The notes under the pieces are model-generated. The model was not told the DNA's origin and ran no database searches. It saw nothing but the letters and a program-made list of their open reading frames with translations. A DNA stretch of 64,000 nucleotides from Phycisphaerales bacterium. Its GTDB lineage: Bacteria > Planctomycetota > Phycisphaerae > UBA1845 > Fen-1342. The translations under genes were made by a program, and so were the position numbers. Shown one piece after another: positions 54,380-63,894 of the stretch; position 1 is the stretch's first letter; each line of letters starts with the position of its first letter. The DNA is taken from contig JADJWG010000004.1 in the NCBI GenBank assembly GCA_016716475.1, forward strand, positions 868,001 to 932,000, in the 5' to 3' direction.

Positions 54380-57220
54380 ATGCGAACCACGCCCATCCAC
54401 TTCGGCATGATCATTGGCGCCTTGTGTGCGGGGTTCGCCCCGGCATTGTCGCAGATCTCTGAGATGCCGACCGCAACCGCAACCGCCCCCGCGGCCGACG
54501 GCCGACCGGCGCTCGGCGAAGTGCAGTACTTTGAATCGGACAAGGTGCGCTCGTCGTGGGAATTCAGCGACGGACGGGAGTGGCCCGGGGCGCGCGGGGC
54601 GCTGACATGGTCCGCGGAGCGCGGGCGGACGCGCGGTGGAGCGCTGGTGCTGGCCTACGACTTCGAAGCGGGCGGAAACTATGTGGCGGCGATCACGCCA
54701 CTGCCCGCGGAGCCGCCGGTAAGAGCCGTGCGTCTCTGGCTACACAAACCTGCCGCGAACCTGATGATCTTCCGCGCGGTCGATGCGCACGGTGAGGTGT
54801 TCCAGAAGGATGTGCGTTTCGACTACCGGGGCTGGCAGCAACTCGAGATCGGCCTCGACGGCTGGGTTCACCGCTGGGGCGGCGACGGCAAGTTCGACGA
54901 ACCCGCCACGGCTTTCCACATCCTGATCGAGAGCCAGGGTGGCAACCGGAAGGGTGAGCTGCTGATCGACGAAGTGCAGTGGGTTTACGAGTCCAGTGCC
55001 GCCGACCCCGGCACTCGAACGACCCTGTATACGGAGAGTGAGTTTGACGCCGCGGACGGGTTCTCACCCGGCGGGGGCGCGGCGGGTACGCGGTATGCGA
55101 GTGGCCTGTGGACCTACCGCTTCAGCGATGAGCAGGCCGGCTGCCGCCTGCACTACGGCCGCTCCGCACTGGGACGGCCGCAGGCACTACGGCTGACGTT
55201 GGAGAGCGATGGCACAGGGCATGAAGTGCGGGCGATCTTCGGCTCGCATTTCCAGAATTTCTCACGCGCGCTCGGCACGCTGGATAACCCCGGACGGGTT
55301 ACGCTCACCGTTCCGATGGGCGACATGCGCACCTGGGAGCACTCCGGCGGGCAGGATGACGGTGTTGTGCGTTATCCACTGCGTCTGGAGCAGATTGTCC
55401 TGGTGCGGAAGGGCGCGCAGGACGCAGGTGAGTTGCGCCTCTGGAAGCTGGAGTACCTGACCGACCACGATGCACAGCGCCCGATCTATGTGGTCCCGCA
55501 GGTGGAGCGCGAGGGCGACGCGGTGCGGTTTCGGGCTTTGCTGCGCAGTCTTGCGGAAGAACCCCTGCGGGGTGAGTTGAAGCTGGTCGTACGGTCGCTC
55601 GACGAGGTCATCGCCACGAAGTCCGAGGAACTCACGGTGCCGGCCGGCGGTACCGTGATGTTTGACACCGTGGTTTCGCCCGGCAGCCATCTGGTCCTCG
55701 AGGGGGAATTCGAGTTTCTGTTTGCGGGCGGCAGCTCCGGTCGCTTCAGTACGACGATCGCCGCGGCCCGCACAGCGCCCGCCGGCACCCCGCTTCGTCC
55801 CGAGAGTCGCATTGGCGCGGGGCTGTACCTGTATCGTTTCCACGGTCATCCCGCGGCGCGCGATTGGCTTGACCGCATGTGTCGCCTCGCCGCTGGTGCC
55901 GGCGTGAAGTGGACACGCGAGGAATTTCACTGGAACTGGATCGAGCGTAAGCAGGGCACATTCGACTTCAGCTTCTTCGACCAGCTCGTCGACGCCGCTA
56001 CCACGCACGGCATCAGCGTCTATGGCCTGATGTGCTACTGGACCGAGTGGTCACAACCGCCTTTCACCGATGAATTCATCGAGCACTACTGCAACTATCT
56101 GCGCGCCGTCGTGACGCGCTACAAGGATCGCATCCGTCACTGGGAGATCTGGAATGAGCCCAATATCTTCTTCTGGCCGGATGACAAGGAGCGCTACCCG
56201 GTCCTGCTGAAGCGCGCGTACGAGACGATCAAGGCGATCGATCCCGAGGCCGAGGTGCTGGGGTGCTCAACGGCGGGGATCGATGGCAACTTTATCCGCA
56301 TGGTGCTCGCCGCCGAGGCCCCGTTCGACGCCCTTACGATCCACCCCTATCGCCACGCGCTTGATACAACCGCCTTCATTCGCGAGCTGCGGCAGACTCG
56401 CACGCTCGTCGGTGGTCGTGACGTTTGGATCACCGAGATGGGCTGGCCTAGCCAGTTGCTCGACGGCCTGACCGAACGCGCCCAGGCGGGCTACGTGGCG
56501 CGGACCTATATTGCCGCGATCGCTTCCGGCGCTGTACGTAGCGTCGCCTGGTACGACTTCCGCGAGGACGGTGATGACCCGTTCTACCACGAGCATCACT
56601 TTGGCCTCGTTCGTGGCGATCTCACACCGAAGATCGGTTACCAGGCGCTGGCCACGGTGGGCGAGCTGCTGGCGCAAGCGGAACCGGTCGGCGATCTTGA
56701 GTTGGATGACGAACTCGAGGGCTACCTGTTCCGTCACCCGGATGGTTACGTCGCAACGCTCTGGTCGCCCGATACCACGCGTCTGGTCCGTTTCGCGATC
56801 ACGCCCGACGATTTCGAGCTGCGCAGTGTAATCGGTACGCCGGCCGCGAGTGTCCGCGGCGAGGATGCGCTCACCGTGCGGCTGGAGCGCGGGTTGCCGG
56901 TGTACGTGTTGAGCTCGCGCCGGCCCGAGTTGCGCGTGCTTGGGGATGTTCTTCCGGCGCGACTGACCCCCGCGACGGTGCATCCGGGGGAGGTACTACA
57001 GGTGTCGTGGGAACCGGTGGCGGGTGTGGTGGTGCAGGCGCCAGTGCCGCCGCATGGTTGGTCTGACGAGCTGGAGGTGAGCGGGACCCGTGCGGCCATT
57101 CAAGTGCCGGGGCACGCCGTGACCGGGATGCACGAAGTGCTCCTGCCGGTCACTGTGGGTGACCGCACGCTCACCTTGCCGTTGCATGTGGAGGTTGTGC
57201 CCAAGCTGCTCCGCCGCTGA
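54380..57220 (+). CDS. Secreted GH-A clan (GH39-like) glycoside hydrolase
   Basis: 946 residues from the ATG at 54380 with GAAAGGGA 7 bases upstream. A signal peptide ends near residue 25. Two N-terminal carbohydrate-binding-like sandwiches (about 50-340) and an Ig-like part precede a TIM barrel (about 475-790): RIGAGLYLYRFHGHP, WTREEFHWNWIE, acid/base Glu in HWEIWNEPN and nucleophile Glu in VWITEMGWPS. C-terminal beta domains follow. The pattern fits GH39/GH5-like xylosidases or related enzymes. It is divergent from the GH2 pair, suggesting shared control of one glycan pathway. Confidence 0.82.
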   Translation: MRTTPIHFGMIIGALCAGFAPALSQISEMPTATATAPAADGRPALGEVQYFESDKVRSSWEFSDGREWPGARGALTWSAERGRTRGGALVLAYDFEAGGNYVAAITPLPAEPPVRAVRLWLHKPAANLMIFRAVDAHGEVFQKDVRFDYRGWQQLEIGLDGWVHRWGGDGKFDEPATAFHILIESQGGNRKGELLIDEVQWVYESSAADPGTRTTLYTESEFDAADGFSPGGGAAGTRYASGLWTYRFSDEQAGCRLHYGRSALGRPQALRLTLESDGTGHEVRAIFGSHFQNFSRALGTLDNPGRVTLTVPMGDMRTWEHSGGQDDGVVRYPLRLEQIVLVRKGAQDAGELRLWKLEYLTDHDAQRPIYVVPQVEREGDAVRFRALLRSLAEEPLRGELKLVVRSLDEVIATKSEELTVPAGGTVMFDTVVSPGSHLVLEGEFEFLFAGGSSGRFSTTIAAARTAPAGTPLRPESRIGAGLYLYRFHGHPAARDWLDRMCRLAAGAGVKWTREEFHWNWIERKQGTFDFSFFDQLVDAATTHGISVYGLMCYWTEWSQPPFTDEFIEHYCNYLRAVVTRYKDRIRHWEIWNEPNIFFWPDDKERYPVLLKRAYETIKAIDPEAEVLGCSTAGIDGNFIRMVLAAEAPFDALTIHPYRHALDTTAFIRELRQTRTLVGGRDVWITEMGWPSQLLDGLTERAQAGYVARTYIAAIASGAVRSVAWYDFREDGDDPFYHEHHFGLVRGDLTPKIGYQALATVGELLAQAEPVGDLELDDELEGYLFRHPDGYVATLWSPDTTRLVRFAITPDDFELRSVIGTPAASVRGEDALTVRLERGLPVYVLSSRRPELRVLGDVLPARLTPATVHPGEVLQVSWEPVAGVVVQAPVPPHGWSDELEVSGTRAAIQVPGHAVTGMHEVLLPVTVGDRTLTLPLHVEVVPKLLRR

Positions 57221-57274
57221 GCCAGGTAACGGCTTCAAGAAATCCCCCCGGCCGCACGGTGGACCTTCGAGCGG

Positions 57275-58402
57275 TCAGATCAACAGGTGGATCAGCACCA
57301 GACTGCTGGCCGCGAGAGCCAGTGAAACGGCGAGCCCCGCCAGAAAAACCTGCCCGCCGACCCCCATGATTTCGCGGAGGTTCACCTCCAGCCCGATAGC
57401 GGCCATGCTCAGGGTCAGGAGCAGGGTGCCAAGCCCATTCAATTGTCCGAGCGCGCCGCTCAGGAATCCCGTGAGGTTGCCCGTCAGCGTCGTGGTGTGC
57501 ATCCAGGTATTGAGCAAGGCCAGTAATAGAAACCCCCAAATGAACCAGGGGACCAGGCGTGCGAAGCGTACGGAACGAAGGTTTCCCGAGCGCTGGGCTC
57601 CGGCGAGTGCAATGAGAAGCACCAGCGGCGCGAGCATGGCCACCCGCACGAGTTTTACGAGCGTAGCCACCTCGCCTGCTCCTCCGCCAGGAAAGGCAAA
57701 GCCAGCCGCGACGGCCTGGGGGACCGCATGCACCGAAGTGCCGGCCCATACCCCGTAGGCGTGTGGACTCATGCCGAGGGTGCTGCCCAGGGCCGGCAGC
57801 GCAAGCATGAACACCAGCCCGAGGACGTTCACCGCGCTGAGCGCCAGCACCAGGTCACGCTGCGGCGCACGAATGAGCGGCGCGACGGCCACGATGGCGC
57901 TACTGCCACAGATTGCCGTCCCGACCCCGAGCAGCATCGTGGTCTTCTGCGGTAACCGGCCGGTTCGTCCGACGAGCCAGGCCGCACCCAGTGCAATCAG
58001 AATAGACGCGAGCACTACGACCAGCGTTGCGGTGCCGCTCGACCGCAGCACGGAGAGATTCAGCCCGGCGCCAACCAGCGCAATCGAGATGGGCATGAGC
58101 CGCCGCACGATGAAGTGGCAGCCCGGGCTCGGGGCCGGGCCGAGGGGCAGCAGGTTCCGCACCCCTGCGCCCAGCAGGATCGCAACGAGCCCGGCGCCGA
58201 CGGGGTAGCGCACCACACCGGAATCCGCGCTCACCCGAAAGGGGGGGAAGGGCAGGTATTGGATCAGGTAGGCCGTCACCGCAATCCCTCCCGCGAGCGC
58301 CAACCCGAAGCGGTAATCCGTCCACCGGTGTCCGGTGGGGTAACGGTCCATGGGCGGTGCTGGGGCTGCGGTCGGCGGGTGCGACGACTCGTTGGGCAGC
58401 AT
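57275..58402 (-). CDS. YeiH-family putative sulfate/sulfite exporter
   Basis: 375 residues from the ATG at 58402; a GTG at 58411, touching the upstream stop, is also possible. About ten membrane helices with conserved loops of UPF0324: LLGAGVRNLLP, MPISIALVGAGLNL, GVGTAICGSSAIVAVAP and YGVWAGTSVHAVPQAVAAG. Some relatives export sulfite, sulfate or taurine-derived products. It lies directly behind cysteine dioxygenase, which fits removal of sulfur oxyanions made from cysteine. Confidence 0.88.
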   Translation of the reverse strand: MLPNESSHPPTAAPAPPMDRYPTGHRWTDYRFGLALAGGIAVTAYLIQYLPFPPFRVSADSGVVRYPVGAGLVAILLGAGVRNLLPLGPAPSPGCHFIVRRLMPISIALVGAGLNLSVLRSSGTATLVVVLASILIALGAAWLVGRTGRLPQKTTMLLGVGTAICGSSAIVAVAPLIRAPQRDLVLALSAVNVLGLVFMLALPALGSTLGMSPHAYGVWAGTSVHAVPQAVAAGFAFPGGGAGEVATLVKLVRVAMLAPLVLLIALAGAQRSGNLRSVRFARLVPWFIWGFLLLALLNTWMHTTTLTGNLTGFLSGALGQLNGLGTLLLTLSMAAIGLEVNLREIMGVGGQVFLAGLAVSLALAASSLVLIHLLI

Positions 58403-58411
58403 AGGTCGCAC

Positions 58412-58948
58412 TCAGATTCCAGCGCCGTGGATGAATTCGTACACCGGGTCTTCAAACCGCTGTGTCGAGGTGTTCTCGAGCGAATACGTATTCATCGTCA
58501 GGAGCGGCGGTGAGTAGATGTGCAACGTGATGAGGTCGTCTCCGTCCGGCTGCAAGTTGGCGACTTCGTGGATGTCATCGTCCTGGGATCCGCACACCAT
58601 GCCGGCGCGCCACTCCCGCGGTGCCCGCGCGACGAGCCGGCCCTCGCGGCTGCGATCAAAGACGGTCTCCGTGGCGACGCCCCTGAGCACACGTACGCCA
58701 CAGGTCGAGCCCTCGTGGTCGTGAATGGGGCTGCGCTGGCCGCACCGCCAGCACAGCACGAGCGCCTGGAAACCCGCCCCGGCGTGCATCAGGTTGCGGC
58801 GGTAGCGGTCGTCCCCGAACACAATGAAATGGCGGACATCGTGACACGTGAGATCGAGCGCGTGCAGGCGCTGCAGGAGGAGGTCCAGCGGCACACGTGG
58901 CTTGAACACGTCCAGTTCTGCGAGGAAGGTCGCAAGACGTGGTGTCAT
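58412..58948 (-). CDS. cdo: Cysteine dioxygenase type I
   Basis: 178 residues from the ATG at 58948 with GGAGGAG 5 bases upstream. The cupin metal site is visible: two His in SPIHDHEGSTCGV and a third in DDIHEVAN; the Cys in STCG is at the position that forms the Cys-Tyr crosslink in some enzymes. It oxidises cysteine to cysteine sulfinate. The exporter gene begins right after its stop. Confidence 0.87.
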   Translation of the reverse strand: MTPRLATFLAELDVFKPRVPLDLLLQRLHALDLTCHDVRHFIVFGDDRYRRNLMHAGAGFQALVLCWRCGQRSPIHDHEGSTCGVRVLRGVATETVFDRSREGRLVARAPREWRAGMVCGSQDDDIHEVANLQPDGDDLITLHIYSPPLLTMNTYSLENTSTQRFEDPVYEFIHGAGI

Positions 58949-59533
58949 GGCGGCTCCTCCAATGTTTGAGGTGAACGCCTCAAGGTCTGCTCGGTCATAG
59001 CGGACTGTGGCGGTGCCCGCCGTCAAGTACCGCGGGACTGGTCCACGGCCGGCAGCAGGTGAATTCCGTCTTCAGAACGAGCCGACGTGTGTCGCTGACC
59101 CGCGCCCGACTCCTTCGTCAGGCACACCCATGGCCAGCATACTACGGGTCCGGGTGAACACCAAGGCCAGACGGAAGTTGTCGTGGTCAAGTAGTAAGTG
59201 GCATGTGACTTGGGTGACATCCCAAGGCGGGCTCGGCTCCCCCCAGGCCGAGCCGCGCGGGGTGTCTTGCCGGGCGCAGCGGCCGCACATCCGACGGGTG
59301 GCGGTTCCGGGTGGGGACGCCGGAGACCAGCCACCGCGTCGGAGTGCTGACGCCCCGGGCCGTTGGGAACAAGATGTGCGGTGTGGGCGACATGGGGGGT
59401 CGGTCCTGACAAAAGGCAGGGTCAGACAGCGTGTGTCGGACGTACGCGCAGTGGTGGCTGTGCACAGGCGCCTGGGCGATCCGTAGTGGTGGGGGCGTCG
59501 TGGAAAATTCCCGCGAAAATTCTGCGGGATGCT
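58949..59533. other. 585-bp gap, no supported gene
   Basis: Several short open frames exist. One on the minus strand (59072-59290, 72 codons, starting MCGRCARQ) has a more natural residue mix than the rest, but no ribosome site and no family match. The promoter of cysteine dioxygenase should lie at the low end. Nothing else was seen. Confidence 0.4.
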
Positions 59534-60559
59534 TCAGGATTTGTAACGGGCAGCGGCGGCGGCGAGCTCGGAGTGCAGTTCGGCGCGCAAGGTATCGGGC
59601 GACAGGACTTCGGCATCGGCGCCGAATCCCTTGATCCAGCGTTTGAACTCGACGAGATCCGATAGGCGGAAGGTGGCCTGCAGGGCCGTCCGTTCTCCGT
59701 GGAGCTCCTCGAAGAGGGTCTCCTCTGCGGTGAGCCATTCAGTCTGCTGGCTCTCGTGCCAAATCCGCTCTTCGACGAGAGCGGCCGCGGGGCCGGTGAA
59801 GCGGACGAGAATCTCAACGGGGCGACCGCCGGAGCGCACGATGCCGAAGGTATTGCGGAAGTGCTCCTCAAGTCGGAAACCCGCAGGTCGGCTGAAGGTG
59901 GCGTTGGTGGGCAGAGCAGCGGCGATACGCGTGACTTTGAAAATGCGCGTGGCGGCGGCCTTGTGCGAGCGGCCTGCGAGGAAGAGGTCGCCGTCGTAAT
60001 AAACGAGGCCGTAGGGATCAACCAGTGTAACGTAGCGATCCTGGCGCCAGAGCGATTCGTAGGTCAGCTCGACGGTGGTCGAGCGCTGGGTGGCGGCGGT
60101 CAGAATACGCAGCGTGTTGGCGTGTCGCGCGTAGTCGGTGGTGCCCGTGCGGCGGACGTAGACGGTCTCGTCGAGGCCGCGGAAGTACTCGAGCGCCGGT
60201 GTGGGGAGCTGGCTCCGGATCTTGTCGTGCAGAGCTGCGAGGCCGTCGGCGAAGAGGGTGCCCGCCAGCGGTTCAAACAGGTGCCTGGCGAGGTGCAGCG
60301 AGAGTGCCTCGGTCAGGGACAGGAGCATTGGGCCGACCCGGAAGAAGTCATGGGGCAGGCGCCAGAAGCGTTTGCCGTGGGTGTCTTCCTCGTGGTGGAT
60401 CGGAAAACCAAGTTCCTGCAGGATCTCGAAGTCACGCTGGATCGTGCGTTCGCTGACCTCGTACTCGGCCGCGAGGTCACGCAACGCCACCCCTGGGCCG
60501 CGTGTCTGGAGCGTTCGGAGCAGGTTCCAATGCCGCAGGATTTGTTCGCCCCGTGCCAT
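59534..60559 (-). CDS. HTH-WYL domain transcriptional regulator
   Basis: 341 residues from the ATG at 60559. The N-terminal winged helix (VALRDLAAEYEVSERTIQRD) is of the DeoR/HTH_11 type. The middle holds a WYL domain (TVELTYESLWR...TLVDPYGLVYYDGDLFLAGR) and the C-terminal WCX extension (VRFTGPAAALVEERIWHESQ). WYL domains sense nucleic acids or second messengers and control defence and DNA-damage genes. No defence genes are adjacent, so the target is unknown. Confidence 0.9.
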   Translation of the reverse strand: MARGEQILRHWNLLRTLQTRGPGVALRDLAAEYEVSERTIQRDFEILQELGFPIHHEEDTHGKRFWRLPHDFFRVGPMLLSLTEALSLHLARHLFEPLAGTLFADGLAALHDKIRSQLPTPALEYFRGLDETVYVRRTGTTDYARHANTLRILTAATQRSTTVELTYESLWRQDRYVTLVDPYGLVYYDGDLFLAGRSHKAAATRIFKVTRIAAALPTNATFSRPAGFRLEEHFRNTFGIVRSGGRPVEILVRFTGPAAALVEERIWHESQQTEWLTAEETLFEELHGERTALQATFRLSDLVEFKRWIKGFGADAEVLSPDTLRAELHSELAAAAARYKS

Positions 60560-60690
60560 CGCGAGTCCTCTGGAGGGGTGGAGACGCGGGCATGATACCG
60601 AGTGACCAGTGGCGGGCCAATGCTCAGATGCGGACGTCACGCTCCCTCCGCCAAACGGAGTGCCTTGCGGCTATGAGCCAGCCCCACGAG

Positions 60691-61566
60691 TCAGGGCCGC
60701 GGGATGTGCCGGTCCAGCCAGGCACCGACTTGGCGCGTGGTTTCGTGGTTGTACTCAAGGCCGCTGTTGTTGTGCCTGCCGGGTGTCTCGATGAACTCCT
60801 TCGGCTTGGCCGCCGCCGCGAACAGCGCTTGGCCGAGCGCGAGCGGAATGATCTCGTCGTCACGGCCGTGGAGAAAGAGTTTCGGGCAGCGCAAGTGGGG
60901 GACCTTGCGAATGGACTCGTACCGATTGCGGGTCAGCAGGTAGACCGGAAGAAACGGGTACTCGCGTTGCCCGACGGCGGCGAGACTTGTGAAGGTGCTC
61001 TCGACGATCAGTGCCGCGGGCGGATGGCGGTGCGCCAGCTCGATGGCCACACCGCCGCCGAGCGATCGGCCGAAGATTACCAACTGCTGGGCCGGTATTC
61101 CACGCTCAATCAAGAGATACCGCCAGGCGGCTTCGGCATCGCGGTACAGCCCGGCCTCGCTCGGTTGCCCGCCACTGCCGCCGTACCCGCGATAGTCGAA
61201 GAGCATGATTTGGAAGCCGAAGCCGTGCAGGGTCTTGGCCGTTTCCACGACTTCGGTCATGTTCCCGCCATTGCCTCCGCAGACCAGGATCGTGCCGCGC
61301 GCGTCGTCCCGCGGGATAAACCAGGCCAGGAGCGGCACCCCATCCTCCGCAGCCAGCCGCACCTCTTCGTAGTCCAGGCGGACGGCGGCCGGTGTGAGGA
61401 AATGGCGCGCATCGGGAAAGTAGATCAGGCGTTCCTGGCAATGGCAGACCCCGACGCACATCGCCACGTATCCGGTCGCGAGTGTCAGCAGTGCGACCAG
61501 CAGCAACCGGCGGAGGCGCGGGGTTCGTTGTACCGTGCCAGTCCTGCTCGACTGTGCTGTTCCCAT
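60691..61566 (-). CDS. Membrane-anchored alpha/beta hydrolase (ABHD13/17-like)
   Basis: 291 residues from the ATG at 61566; a GTG at 61575 is possible. An N-terminal membrane helix (about 19-40) is followed by a hydrolase core: oxyanion region VCGGNGGNMTE, FDYRGYGGSGG, nucleophile Ser in IFGRSLGGG, acid in LHGRDDEIIP and His in PGRHNNSG. Related to the BEM46/ABHD13 group. Substrate unknown; likely faces the periplasm. Confidence 0.85.
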   Translation of the reverse strand: MGTAQSSRTGTVQRTPRLRRLLLVALLTLATGYVAMCVGVCHCQERLIYFPDARHFLTPAAVRLDYEEVRLAAEDGVPLLAWFIPRDDARGTILVCGGNGGNMTEVVETAKTLHGFGFQIMLFDYRGYGGSGGQPSEAGLYRDAEAAWRYLLIERGIPAQQLVIFGRSLGGGVAIELAHRHPPAALIVESTFTSLAAVGQREYPFLPVYLLTRNRYESIRKVPHLRCPKLFLHGRDDEIIPLALGQALFAAAAKPKEFIETPGRHNNSGLEYNHETTRQVGAWLDRHIPRP

Positions 61567-62081
61567 CGCAGACACCTGCCAAACCTCCCGGCCGGACCTC
61601 GACCGCCATTTTCATGGCGTTAGGCGTACGCAGCGTCTTCGCGCCGGGCGCGACTCTGCACCGGCCCGCTATGCGGTCTGACGAAACCAATTGTGCCGCA
61701 TAAGTCCATACGAAGAAGCGGGGCGAAGCACGCAACCCGGTGATGTGGATCACGCAGATTGGTACGCGGCAGCACACGATTCTCACTGACGCAGTGCCGA
61801 AATGCGACCGTACCGGGCGGCACTCCGTCGGTCCATGCCCATATGGCCACCGCAGGGTTGGAATGCTTCCAGACCCCCCCAGGGTGTCTTGGCACTACCA
61901 TAATCACGCTTCAAAGACCATTCTCCGCGTATGGGCGCTCGCGGACGTGATTTGGCGCCGGTCCCAGCGAAGCCACTTGCCGCCCGGGGGGACGCGGTGT
62001 TACGATTCTCTTGTTCGTAATACGATGTGTCCGCTGCTTGGCGCCGCATTTACGTCGTGAGTTCCGCGAAAGGGGATTGTG
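61567..62081. other. 515-bp divergent gap, no gene
   Basis: It lies between the hydrolase start (minus) and the dockerin-like gene (plus). No frame is protein-like. It contains the promoter described at 61977-62006. Confidence 0.4.
61977..62006 (+). promoter_or_regulatory. Sigma-70-like promoter for dockerin-like gene
   Basis: TTGCCG at 61977-61982 and TACGAT at 62001-62006 are 18 bases apart, about 75 bases before the ATG at 62082. Confidence 0.4.
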
Positions 62082-63209
62082 ATGCTGACGGGTAAGAGCC
62101 ATTGGGGCGCTCTCGCCATCGTTCTGTCTGCTGTCGCCTGGCTTGGCACAGGGTGGGTGTCGGCGCAGCACTGGGAAGCCGTGCCGCTGCGAACACATGC
62201 GGAGTACCAGGCGGTGACGGTGGGTGGCGCTCCGTTGTACGACGGCGGCTGGCCGGTGCGGCTGCGCGGCATCGTCCTGAACGACCCCGCGGATTGGCTG
62301 GAACCGGCACCGGCCTACAACGAGATTCCGTTTGATCTGGGCGGGCAGTGGGAGATCTTCGTGCAAGCGGCTGAGCCGGGGGACTTCGGCGGTACGGCTG
62401 CCTGGATCGGGCAGTGCTACGGCAACCTGCCGTTCCTGGGCGATCCGTTTTTCAGCTACTCGGATACGGAGTGGCTCGGGGAAATGGACCGTCTGAACTT
62501 CCCGAACGGCGCTGGGACACCGCCGTTGAGGGCGGGCGACCTGGTTGAGTTGCGGGCTCGCAAGGGTTCATCGTTCCAGGGAAAGACGAACGTCAACGAG
62601 AATCACAGCAAGGCCCCGGAGAACGATTTTGACGTGGTGATCCTCGCACCGGGGTACGGGTTGCCGACTCCGGCAGAGCTGACACTCGCGGATCTCTTTG
62701 AAGCAGACGGGTTCGGCGGCTGGACCTTCATCTGGGATCCCACGCGTGCGACCGGCGGAGAACGTTACCAGGCCGAACGGATTCGCATCCAGGGGGTGCG
62801 ACTGGCCGCAGATGGCGCATGGGGCCGGAATACCGATACGCAACTTGTGGATCGGCTGGGAAGGGTGCTGCCGGTACGACTTGGGAATCACATGGTGTTC
62901 GCCGCGTCGCCGCCCCCACAGGGTTACTTTCATCTTACGGGGATTCTGAACCAGAGTTCCTTCACAGGTGTCGGCGGGTACTACCTCGTGGCGCTGCACC
63001 GCGATGCATTCGTTTGCGGGGACTTCAACTGTGATGGGCTGACGAACTTTGGCGATATCTCCCCGTTCATCCTCGCGCTGAAAGATCCCACCGGCTATGT
63101 AGCGGCCTATCCCGACTGCTATGCGGACTTTTCCGGAAGTGGCACGGTGACTTTCGCGGATCTTTCTCCGTTCATCGACGCGATGAAGAATGGCGGACGA
63201 TGCCGATGA
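62082..63209 (+). CDS. Secreted protein with paired dockerin-like repeats
   Basis: 375 residues from the ATG at 62082 with AAAGGGG 6 bases upstream (a GTG one codon earlier also exists). A signal peptide (to about residue 28) precedes a beta-rich region containing an OB-like stretch (VRLRGIVLNDPADW, GDLVELRARKG, IRIQGVRLAADG). Two dockerin-like loops end it: GDFNCDGLTNFGDISPFI and ADFSGSGTVTFADLSPFI. No catalytic motif was seen. Its stop overlaps the pseudopilin-like gene. Confidence 0.75.
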   Translation: MLTGKSHWGALAIVLSAVAWLGTGWVSAQHWEAVPLRTHAEYQAVTVGGAPLYDGGWPVRLRGIVLNDPADWLEPAPAYNEIPFDLGGQWEIFVQAAEPGDFGGTAAWIGQCYGNLPFLGDPFFSYSDTEWLGEMDRLNFPNGAGTPPLRAGDLVELRARKGSSFQGKTNVNENHSKAPENDFDVVILAPGYGLPTPAELTLADLFEADGFGGWTFIWDPTRATGGERYQAERIRIQGVRLAADGAWGRNTDTQLVDRLGRVLPVRLGNHMVFAASPPPQGYFHLTGILNQSSFTGVGGYYLVALHRDAFVCGDFNCDGLTNFGDISPFILALKDPTGYVAAYPDCYADFSGSGTVTFADLSPFIDAMKNGGRCR

Positions 63210-63880
63210 TCCGGAGGCGGTATACGCACGGATTCACACTGGTCGAGCTGCTGGTGGTCGTCGCCATCGTCGTGACGCTATTGGCGATCCTGCTGCCGGC
63301 GCTCGGCACGGCACGCCTCCAGGCACGCCTCGTGAAAGCCCACGCGGACCTGCACCGCGTCGAAGTGGCCCTGGCCATGTACGGGGATGAGCAGCGCGAC
63401 CGGCTGCCCCCCGTACGATTTTCGTGCAGTCTGCGCACCGACTTCGAACTGCCGATCGAACTCGGCCGCTATCACCACCTCCCGGCTGATGAGGAGTTTC
63501 TCACAGCCGGCGCGGTATCGGGGTTCGTCACGAAGATTCAACTTCGCGATGTGTTTCACCCGACGGCCACCTACCGGTATCTCGCGCCCGGCGCGGCCAT
63601 CTTCAACGAGCACGTCGTGGTGGCGGATTGGCGGGGGCTTTGGGTTCCGGCCGAGTTCCCTGATACGCGGGGCGAAGCCGGGGCGTACCACAGCGACGTC
63701 GACACGAGCCCTGTTCGTTACGCACTCTGGAGCGTGGGGCCGGACATCTTGTCGCCGAAATTCACGACCACACCGGGCCGCATACCCTTGCCGGGAAGAT
63801 TCTGGTGCCGCGGAGCGCGTGACACCGGTGTGATCACGCATTATCAGGCCCGTAGCGGAACGAGTTATCGCAGCCCCTGA
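63200..63880 (+). CDS. Type II pseudopilin-like prepilin
   Basis: 226 residues; it overlaps the previous gene by 10 bases. A short basic leader and GFTLVELLVVVAIV give the prepilin peptidase site (Gly/Phe, Glu at +5) and the hydrophobic helix. The globular part is beta-rich with WSVGPDILS near the end, a theme seen in the large planctomycete family of type II secretion-like proteins. Exported and processed by PilD-type peptidase; whether it is a pilus part or uses the signal as an anchor is unknown. Coupling to a dockerin-like protein is notable. Confidence 0.85.
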   Translation: MPMIRRRYTHGFTLVELLVVVAIVVTLLAILLPALGTARLQARLVKAHADLHRVEVALAMYGDEQRDRLPPVRFSCSLRTDFELPIELGRYHHLPADEEFLTAGAVSGFVTKIQLRDVFHPTATYRYLAPGAAIFNEHVVVADWRGLWVPAEFPDTRGEAGAYHSDVDTSPVRYALWSVGPDILSPKFTTTPGRIPLPGRFWCRGARDTGVITHYQARSGTSYRSP

Positions 63881-63894
63881 GCAGCAGGGGGAAC

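Noticed and set aside
59072..59290. Minus-strand 72-codon frame beginning MCGR, like SOS-response peptidases (SRAP)
   Set aside because: Only the first four residues agree; no other SRAP motif, too short, no ribosome site.
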